A stretch of DNA of 8,455 nt. It comes from an uncultured bacterium. GTDB taxonomy: Bacteria; Bacillota; Clostridia; Oscillospirales; Ruminococcaceae. The stretch lies in the NCBI GenBank assembly GCA_905215595.1, contig CAJMQZ010000085.1:1-8455 (forward strand), read 5' to 3'. Position numbers and translations under genes: made by a program. Of this stretch, positions 4,334 to 8,455 are shown piece after piece (within the stretch, counting starts at the first letter, position 1; each line of letters begins with the position of its first letter). The notes under the pieces were generated by a model. It was not told the DNA's origin and did not search any database. It saw only the letters and a program-made list of their open reading frames with translations.

Positions 4334-6679
4334 AACGATCTTCTCCTTGTAAGTTGTATCTTCTCCCGCTGCGGGCTGCACAAGGGCAGCGGGCAGGGCA
4401 GGGACGTGTTTGGGCGGGTGGTCGCGCTTTGCGCTGTGCAGGTCAAACAGATTCAGCCGCAAGGCGTTGCTCACCACGCAGAAGCTGGAAAGGCTCATGG
4501 CAGCTGCGCCGAACATGGGGTTCAGCGTCAGTCCCAATGGAATGAACACACCGGCTGCCAGCGGGATGCCGATGATATTGTAGATGAACGCCCAGAACAG
4601 GTTTTCGTGGATGTTGCGCAGGGAAGCGCGGCTCAGCCGGATGGCGGCAGGCACGTCCGAAAGCTTGGAGTTCATCAGTACTACGTCTGCAGCGTCAATG
4701 GCTACGTCCGTGCCTGCACCGATGGCAATGCCGGTGTCAGCGCGGGTCAGGGCAGGGGCATCGTTGATGCCGTCGCCCACCATGGCAACCTTGCCGTACT
4801 TCTGCAGCTGCCGGACAACGGCCTCCTTGCCCTCGGGCAGCACTCCGGCGATCACCTCGTCAACCCCGGCCTGTCGACCAATGGCCTCGGCGGTGCGCTG
4901 ATTGTCGCCGGTCAGCATTACCACACGGATGCCCATATTTCGCAGCTCCCGGATGGCCTGCGGGCTGTCCTCCTTGATGGTATCTGCCACCGCGATAACG
5001 CCCAGCAAATGGTCAGCGCCGCCAAAGAAGAGGGGCGTCTTACCCTGCGCGGCCAGTGCGGCAGCCTCAGTTTGCAGCGCAGCGGGGATAGAAACCTTTG
5101 TGCCAATAAAAGCAGCGTTGCCGCCAAAGATCTCCTTGCCCTCCAGCTTGGCGGTAAGTCCGTTGCCCGGCAGGGCGGTAAAATCGGTAACAGAGGGCAG
5201 CTCCAGCTGCTTTTCCTCCGCATAGGCCAGCACTGCCCGCGCCAGCGGGTGCTCGCTGCGGCCCTCCAGCGCAGCTGCCAGCGTGAGCAGTTCGGTCTCG
5301 GTCACGCCTTCAGCGGGCAGAAGGTCTGTGACGGTAGGCTCGCCGCAGGTGATGGTGCCGGTCTTGTCCAGCGCCACGATGCGGGTACGCCCGGCCTCCT
5401 CCAGCGCCGCAGCGGTCTTGAACAGGATGCCGTTTTTTGCGCCCAGGCCGCTGCCCACCATAATAGCTACCGGCGTTGCCAGACCCAGCGCACAGGGGCA
5501 GCTGATGACCAGCACCGAGATGCCCCGCGCCAGCGCGTAGCCTACATCCCGCCCCAACAGCAGCCAGACAAGGGTGGTGACCACTGCAATGCTGATGACC
5601 GCAGGCACAAAAAAGCCGGATACGGTATCTGCGATCTTTGCAATGGGTGCTTTTGTGGCAGCGGCATCGCTGACCATGCGGATGATCTGCGCCAGCGTGG
5701 TGTCCTCGCCCACGCGAGTGGCGCGGCACTGCAGATAGCCGGACTGGTTGGTGGTGGCGGCGCTTACTTTATCACCCATGGCCTTGTCCACCGGGATGCT
5801 TTCGCCGGTCAGGGCGCTCTCGTTCACGGCACTGCTGCCCTCCAGAACAATGCCGTCCACCGGGATGTTCTCGCCCGGGCGCACCACAAAGATATCCTCT
5901 TTCTGCACCTGTTCAATGGGCACGGTCACCTCGGCACCGTCCCGCAGCAGGGTGGCGGTTTTGGGGGCAAGCTTCATCAGGCTCTTGAGTGCATCGGTGG
6001 TCTTGCCCTTGGAGCGTGCCTCCAGCATTTTACCCACCGTGATGAGGGTCAAAATCATGGCGGCGGACTCAAAATAGAACTCCATCATGTAGTGCATGAC
6101 AAGTTCTTCATTGCCGTGCAGCTGCGCATCGGTCATGGCAAACAGGGCGTAGGTGCTCCACACAAAGCTTGCCATCGAGCCCATGGCTACCAGCGTATCC
6201 ATGTTGGGGGAGCGGTGTACCAGCCCTTTGAAGCCATTGATGAAAAATTTCTGGTTGATCACCATCACGATGCCCGCCAGCAGCAGCTGTACCAGCCCCA
6301 TGGCAATGTGGTTGCCGTCGAACCAGCGGGGCAGAGGCCAACCCCACATCATGTGCCCCATGGAAAAGTACATCAGCACCAGCAAAAAGCCCAGCGAGGC
6401 TATGAGCCGCCGTTTCAGCTTGGGCGTTTCGTGGTCTGCTAGAGCATCCAGCTCTGCGCTGGTGCTGGCCGCTGCGGCGGCTTTTTTGGGGCTTGCGCCG
6501 TAACCGGCCTGCTCCACAGCACGGATAATGGCGGCACCCTCTGCTGTGCCCTCCACGCCCATGGAGTTTGTCAGCAGGCTTACCGAACAGCCGGTAACGC
6601 CCGGCACGTTCTTTACGGCCTTTTCTACCCGGGCAGAGCAGGCCGCGCAGCTCATGCCGGTAACGTTGAATTGTTCCAT
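4124..6679 (-). CDS. copA: Copper-exporting P1B-type ATPase, fused to a C-terminal CopZ-like domain
   Basis: An 851-residue inner-membrane pump that should export Cu(I) using ATP. Domains in order: an N-terminal heavy-metal domain with GMSCAAC (Cys11, Cys14); membrane helices from about residue 91; the actuator domain with TGES (291-294); the metal-site helix with Cys394-Pro395-Cys396; the phosphorylation motif DKTGT (Asp438); the P1B His-Pro dipeptide (477-478); the hinge GDGINDAP (635-642); then Tyr700-Asn701 and Met728-x2-Ser731 of the Cu(I) subtype. A 30-40 residue Pro/Ala linker leads to a second heavy-metal domain with GMMCPHC (Cys794, Cys797). A heavy-metal domain at the C-terminus is unusual for CopA, and this one is the size of a free CopZ. 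The start has AAGGAG eight bases before the ATG. It is the second gene of the csoR operon, 37 bases after csoR, so copper should induce it by releasing CsoR. Confidence 0.95.
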   Translation of the reverse strand: MEQFNVTGMSCAACSARVEKAVKNVPGVTGCSVSLLTNSMGVEGTAEGAAIIRAVEQAGYGASPKKAAAAASTSAELDALADHETPKLKRRLIASLGFLLVLMYFSMGHMMWGWPLPRWFDGNHIAMGLVQLLLAGIVMVINQKFFINGFKGLVHRSPNMDTLVAMGSMASFVWSTYALFAMTDAQLHGNEELVMHYMMEFYFESAAMILTLITVGKMLEARSKGKTTDALKSLMKLAPKTATLLRDGAEVTVPIEQVQKEDIFVVRPGENIPVDGIVLEGSSAVNESALTGESIPVDKAMGDKVSAATTNQSGYLQCRATRVGEDTTLAQIIRMVSDAAATKAPIAKIADTVSGFFVPAVISIAVVTTLVWLLLGRDVGYALARGISVLVISCPCALGLATPVAIMVGSGLGAKNGILFKTAAALEEAGRTRIVALDKTGTITCGEPTVTDLLPAEGVTETELLTLAAALEGRSEHPLARAVLAYAEEKQLELPSVTDFTALPGNGLTAKLEGKEIFGGNAAFIGTKVSIPAALQTEAAALAAQGKTPLFFGGADHLLGVIAVADTIKEDSPQAIRELRNMGIRVVMLTGDNQRTAEAIGRQAGVDEVIAGVLPEGKEAVVRQLQKYGKVAMVGDGINDAPALTRADTGIAIGAGTDVAIDAADVVLMNSKLSDVPAAIRLSRASLRNIHENLFWAFIYNIIGIPLAAGVFIPLGLTLNPMFGAAAMSLSSFCVVSNALRLNLFDLHSAKRDHPPKHVPALPAALVQPAAGEDTTYKEKIVMKKTLTVEGMMCPHCEARVKKALEALPQVDEAVVSHEAGTAIVTLNAEVDDEVLKKAVEAQDYPVTGIQ

Positions 6680-6702
6680 TGCTTTTTCTCCTTGTGATCA
6701 GT

Positions 6703-6717
6703 CTGCCCGGCGGGCAG
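6703..6717 (-). other. Intercistronic hairpin between csoR and copA
   Basis: CTGCCC (6703-6708) pairs with GGGCAG (6712-6717) around a 3-base loop, directly after the csoR stop codon. No U-run follows on the minus strand, so it is not a terminator. It may stabilise the 3' end of the csoR part of the mRNA or affect reinitiation at copA, whose Shine-Dalgarno is about 10 bases further on. Confidence 0.4.
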
Positions 6718-7080
6718 TCATTTCATCAGCTTGGGCAGCAGCCGGAGCAGCTCTTCCAGCTTTTCGTTACTGCCGGCACGCAGGTCGTCCGCCACACAGC
6801 TGCCGATATGCTGCGCCAGCAATTCCCGGGAAAAGCTGTTCAACGCCGCGTTTGCTGCGGCCACCTGAACCAGAATATCCACGCAGTAGGCGTCCTTTTC
6901 CAGCATCCCGCGGATGCCGCGTACCTGCCCTTCAATGCGGTTCAGCCGGTTGAGCAGAGCTTTGTATTCCTCCGGGCTGCGCTCTTTGTGACGGCAGCAG
7001 CAGGGGACAGCGGTATCTGACGCAGTGTCTGCTTCCGGTGCATCATCGCAGCAGCAACAGGGCTTTTTGGTCTCTTCCAT
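6718..7080 (-). CDS. csoR: CsoR-family copper-sensing repressor with a Cys-rich N-terminus
   Basis: A 120-residue all-helical DNA-binding regulator that should release its operator when Cu(I) binds. The core runs from about residue 40 (LLNRLNRIEGQVRGIRGML) and has the CsoR copper triad: Cys66 (DAYCVDIL), His91 and Cys95 (HIGSC). Before it is an extension of about 35 residues with a CCCC run (8-11) and a CCCRH run (27-31), seven cysteines in all. Many clostridial CsoRs have one short Cys/His motif before ERSxEE, so the second cluster is the extra part. The chosen ATG has AAAGGAG ten bases upstream. The same frame stays open to an ATG at 7143, but that ATG lies upstream of the predicted transcript start. 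First gene of the copper operon, probably autoregulated. Confidence 0.9.
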   Translation of the reverse strand: MEETKKPCCCCDDAPEADTASDTAVPCCCRHKERSPEEYKALLNRLNRIEGQVRGIRGMLEKDAYCVDILVQVAAANAALNSFSRELLAQHIGSCVADDLRAGSNEKLEELLRLLPKLMK

Positions 7081-7098
7081 CTCGGAATCGCTCCTTTC

Positions 7099-7121
7099 AT
7101 AAACCCCCATGGGGTATATTT
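7099..7121 (-). promoter_or_regulatory. CsoR operator
   Basis: A GC-centred near-palindrome containing CCCCATGGGG (7105-7114). On the minus strand it reads TATACCCCATGGGGGT, the TACCCC/GGGGTA type of box known for CsoR repressors. It covers about +6 to +28 of the predicted transcript, so CsoR would block RNA polymerase just downstream of the promoter. It lies directly before csoR-copA. Confidence 0.8.
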
Positions 7122-7133
7122 CCTTACAACAGC

Positions 7134-7162
7134 AGTATAGCACATAATATCCGACAATTCAA
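7134..7162 (-). promoter_or_regulatory. Promoter of the csoR-copA operon
   Basis: On the minus strand: -35 TTGAAT (7162-7157), a 17-base spacer ending in TGC, and -10 TATACT (7139-7134), an extended -10 promoter. The start point should be near 7127, about 47 bases before the csoR ATG. Confidence 0.78.
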
Positions 7163-7194
7163 GTAGGAAATGAAATATAAATAGTGCTGCAAAC

Positions 7195-7233
7195 AAAAAA
7201 TGGCTCAGAAACGCCGCAGGCGTTTCTGAGCCA
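7195..7233 (-). terminator. Distal minus-strand terminator in repeat copy 2
   Basis: A 13-bp perfect stem, TGGCTCAGAAACG (7201-7213) with CGTTTCTGAGCCA (7221-7233), loop CCGCAGG, followed on the minus strand by six T's (7200-7195). It ends leftward transcription about 32 bases before the csoR -35 box and so insulates the copper promoter from the upstream gene. Confidence 0.88.
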
Positions 7234-7308
7234 TAAATTAAAAGATAAAACTCCGCTGAACATGGCCGGAGCGCACGCGGAGGCCATTCAAAACCGCTGC
7301 ATATAAGA

Positions 7309-7342
7309 AAACGAGGGAAGCCCCGCAGGCTTTCCCTCGTTG
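7309..7342 (-). terminator. Terminator of the hydrolase gene
   Basis: ACGAGGGAAGCC (7311-7322) pairs with GGCTTTCCCTCGT (7328-7340), with one bulged base. Read on the minus strand it continues into TTTTCTTATA. It is the proximal hairpin of repeat copy 2 and directly follows the hydrolase stop codon. Confidence 0.85.
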
Positions 7343-7349
7343 TAAGCTC

Positions 7350-8108
7350 TTACTTTACTTCCAGAATGCGCGGTGCAAACAGGCTCCACATCTTGCCCCA
7401 CCAGTACCAGTCGTGGGAGACGTCACCGCCCCAGATCTCCAGATGTGCGGGCATACCCTGATCCTTCAGCAGATCAGCCAATGCCTGTGTGTCATCCAGT
7501 GCATCGCCCTCGTAGGCACCCTGACCGGCGCAGAGGATCAGGGTGTTCTCTTCTGCCTTGGTCAGCGCCAGCTTGTTGGCAATACCGTTCTCCTGCAGGT
7601 AGGCAAGGGGAGAGCAGCGCAGCACCATGTCATCGCTGTCGGTGCCCCAGAAGCGGGTCAGGTCGTAGATGCCGCCCATGCCCACAGCACCTGCAAACAG
7701 GGTGGGACGGCGCAGACGGCAGTGGACAGCGTGATAAGCACCCAGATCCACACCGGCAGTCCAGATCCGGGTGCCCTTTTTGGCGTTGTTCAGGGTCAGA
7801 ATGCGGGGAGCCAGCTCAGCGGTCAGGTAGACGAAATACTTCTCCTGCAGCTCGGCACGGCGGCGCTGGGGCAGATCACCGTTCAACAGGCCCTCGCCGT
7901 CCACGGCATCTGCGCAGAACAGCTGCACCTTGCCCTCGTTCAGCAGCTGGGCAATGGCATCGGGCATTCCGTTGTTCTCCCAGTCATAAAAACGGCCGCC
8001 GCGGGCGGGCAGTGCCAGCACCGGCACACCGGCATGGCCGTACACCTTAAACTCCATCTCACGGCCAAGAACCGTGCTCCATTCTTTGTAATAGGTACCC
8101 TGGATCAT
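7350..8108 (-). CDS. Alpha/beta-hydrolase-fold protein (esterase-like), nucleophile Ser replaced by Asp
   Basis: A 252-residue cytosolic protein that resembles the putative-esterase (esterase D-like) group of the alpha/beta-hydrolase fold. Seen: an N-terminal strand region with GREMEFKVYGHAG (15-27), an oxyanion-hole-like LPARGGRFYDW (33-43), the nucleophile elbow at AGVDLGAYHA (118-127), and a late His232 in SHDWYWW that fits the catalytic histidine. Relatives as I remember them have G-x-S-x-G at the elbow; here the serine is Asp121 (codon GAT, 7748-7746). The protein may be catalytically dead, or may use Asp as nucleophile as epoxide hydrolases and haloalkane dehalogenases do. The acid may be among Glu200, Asp202, Asp205 and Asp206. 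No signal peptide is visible. The start has AAGGAG with a 10-base gap. The substrate is unknown. It lies 79 bases after the DUF4250 gene on the same strand. Confidence 0.72.
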   Translation of the reverse strand: MIQGTYYKEWSTVLGREMEFKVYGHAGVPVLALPARGGRFYDWENNGMPDAIAQLLNEGKVQLFCADAVDGEGLLNGDLPQRRRAELQEKYFVYLTAELAPRILTLNNAKKGTRIWTAGVDLGAYHAVHCRLRRPTLFAGAVGMGGIYDLTRFWGTDSDDMVLRCSPLAYLQENGIANKLALTKAEENTLILCAGQGAYEGDALDDTQALADLLKDQGMPAHLEIWGGDVSHDWYWWGKMWSLFAPRILEVK

Positions 8109-8137
8109 AAATCAAGCACTCCTTATTTTATCATTCA

Positions 8138-8172
8138 CCGGCCCGGGCACAGTCGCTGCGCACCGGTGCCGG
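8138..8172 (-). other. GC-rich hairpin between the DUF4250 and hydrolase genes
   Basis: CCGGCCCGG (8138-8146) pairs with CCGGTGCCGG (8163-8172) with one bulge. No U-run follows it on the minus strand, so it is unlikely to stop transcription. It could separate the expression levels of two co-transcribed genes. I see no convincing promoter for the hydrolase gene in this gap; TAAAAT near 8126-8131 lacks a matching -35 box. Confidence 0.35.
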
Positions 8173-8187
8173 ATTTGGAAGCTATAA

Positions 8188-8364
8188 TCAGACAAACTGG
8201 TTGCGCTGCGGGTCGTAATCATAGCCCACAGCGTGCAGCTTTGCGCACAGACCGGCCTTGTCGGCCTCCAGATCTTCGCACAGTGCATCGAGATCTTTAT
8301 ACTGATCCCGCAGTTTCAGGTTCACCACGCTCAGCAGCATGATGGGATCAACAGGCAAAGACAT
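8188..8364 (-). CDS. DUF4250 family protein
   Basis: A 58-residue protein of unknown function. The pattern DPIMLLSVVNLKLRDQY, then LDALCEDLEAD, then a YDYDPQRNQFV C-terminus matches what I recall of DUF4250, a small family common in Clostridia. It looks like a small helical cytosolic protein without cysteine clusters or membrane segments. The ATG at 8364-8362 is chosen because AAGGAG (8379-8374) stands nine bases upstream. The frame is open further to an ATG at 8403, but that would start inside the terminator hairpin of the preceding gene. The Shine-Dalgarno lies only about nine bases beyond that terminator's U-run, which leaves no clear room for a separate promoter. Confidence 0.8.
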   Translation of the reverse strand: MSLPVDPIMLLSVVNLKLRDQYKDLDALCEDLEADKAGLCAKLHAVGYDYDPQRNQFV

Positions 8365-8388
8365 TTTATTCCTCTCCTTACGGCAAAT

Positions 8389-8420
8389 AAAAAAGCCGGT
8401 CACTCGACAAAGTGACCGGC
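8389..8420 (-). terminator. Terminator of the rpmB-like gene
   Basis: A perfect 10-bp stem, GCCGGTCACT (8395-8404) with AGTGACCGGC (8411-8420), with a 6-base loop. On the minus strand it is followed by six T's (8394-8389). It is 13 bases after the stop codon of the ribosomal protein gene at the window edge. Confidence 0.92.
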
Positions 8421-8433
8421 CACATACACCAAA

Positions 8434-8455
8434 TTAGACAGCGCGGGTAACTTTG
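8434..8455 (-). CDS. rpmB: Ribosomal protein L28, C-terminal tail (partial)
   Basis: Only the last six full codons and the TAA stop (8436-8434) are present; they read KVTRAV. The extra base before them fits a Gly codon, giving GKVTRAV. Clostridial L28 proteins typically end in SGKVxRA-type tails, so this is the most likely identity. The short string means another gene cannot be excluded. It has its own strong terminator. Confidence 0.6.

Larger units (their letters stand above)
7195..7342. repeat. Three-hairpin intergenic repeat, copy 2
   Basis: Second copy of the element at 3944-4101, in the same orientation. It has AAAAAATGG; hairpin 1 with the CCGCAGG loop (7201-7233); an A/T linker; CGCTGAA; a middle hairpin ATGGCC (7262-7267) with GGCCAT (7282-7287) around AGCGCACGCG; CATTCAAA; TATAAGAAAA; and hairpin 3 (7309-7342). 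The middle stem differs from copy 1 at two pairs, both compensated. It lies 8 bases past the stop codon of the hydrolase gene. The segment from 7144 to 7349 holds no gene that I can support. Confidence 0.7.

Noticed and set aside
4127..6442. A 771-codon open frame on the plus strand, antisense to copA
   Set aside because: It mirrors copA codons in a GC-rich gene, its translation is low-complexity in Gln, His and Gly, it has no family motifs, and the minus-strand frame has every P-type ATPase motif.
7081..7143. An N-terminal extension of csoR from the ATG at 7143 or the in-frame ATG near 7110
   Set aside because: The first ATG lies in the promoter spacer, upstream of the predicted transcript start. 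The second lies inside the operator and has only a weak Shine-Dalgarno. The ATG at 7080 has AAAGGAG.
8365..8403. A longer DUF4250 product starting at 8403
   Set aside because: The start would be inside the preceding terminator stem and adds residues not expected at the N-terminus of the family; the downstream ATG has a strong Shine-Dalgarno.

Overview
The window looks like chromosomal DNA of a GC-rich, strictly anaerobic Clostridia-type Firmicute, most likely Faecalibacterium or a close Oscillospiraceae relative. The reasons are the EF-Tu and L28 tails, a reverse rubrerythrin, a DUF4250 protein, a clostridial-type CsoR, strong AGGAGG-type Shine-Dalgarno sites and many intrinsic terminators. 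The genus is inference from sequence style and remembered protein similarity, not from a search.

Layout: the 3' tail of tuf (+) with a strong terminator; a NifS-like cysteine desulfurase (-); a divergent region with a promoter on each strand; a long leader holding a 21-codon peptide ORF and an intrinsic terminator, followed by a uracil permease (+); a promoter with two PerR-like boxes, a structured leader and a reverse rubrerythrin (+); a convergent intergenic region with terminators and the first copy of a three-hairpin repeat; the copper operon csoR-copA (-) behind a CsoR-box promoter; a second copy of the repeat; an alpha/beta-hydrolase-fold protein whose nucleophile serine is replaced by aspartate (-); a DUF4250 protein (-); and the 3' tail of a ribosomal protein L28 gene (-).

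How it works together: the copper genes form one self-contained unit. CsoR should repress its own operon through the box just downstream of the promoter. CopA should export Cu(I). A CopZ-like domain is fused to the C-terminus of CopA but keeps its own Shine-Dalgarno and ATG, so it may also be made as a free chaperone. The rubrerythrin is an oxygen/peroxide defence gene with a promoter that fits peroxide-responsive repression. The permease leader resembles the UTP-sensing attenuator of enterobacterial pyrBI.

Most worth following up: the leader-peptide attenuator before the permease; the pair of intergenic elements near 3944-4101 and 7195-7342, which share loops and linkers while their stems differ by compensatory changes; the CopA-CopZ fusion with an internal start; and the Ser-to-Asp change in the hydrolase. 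No CRISPR array, tRNA, rRNA, insertion sequence or phage gene was seen.
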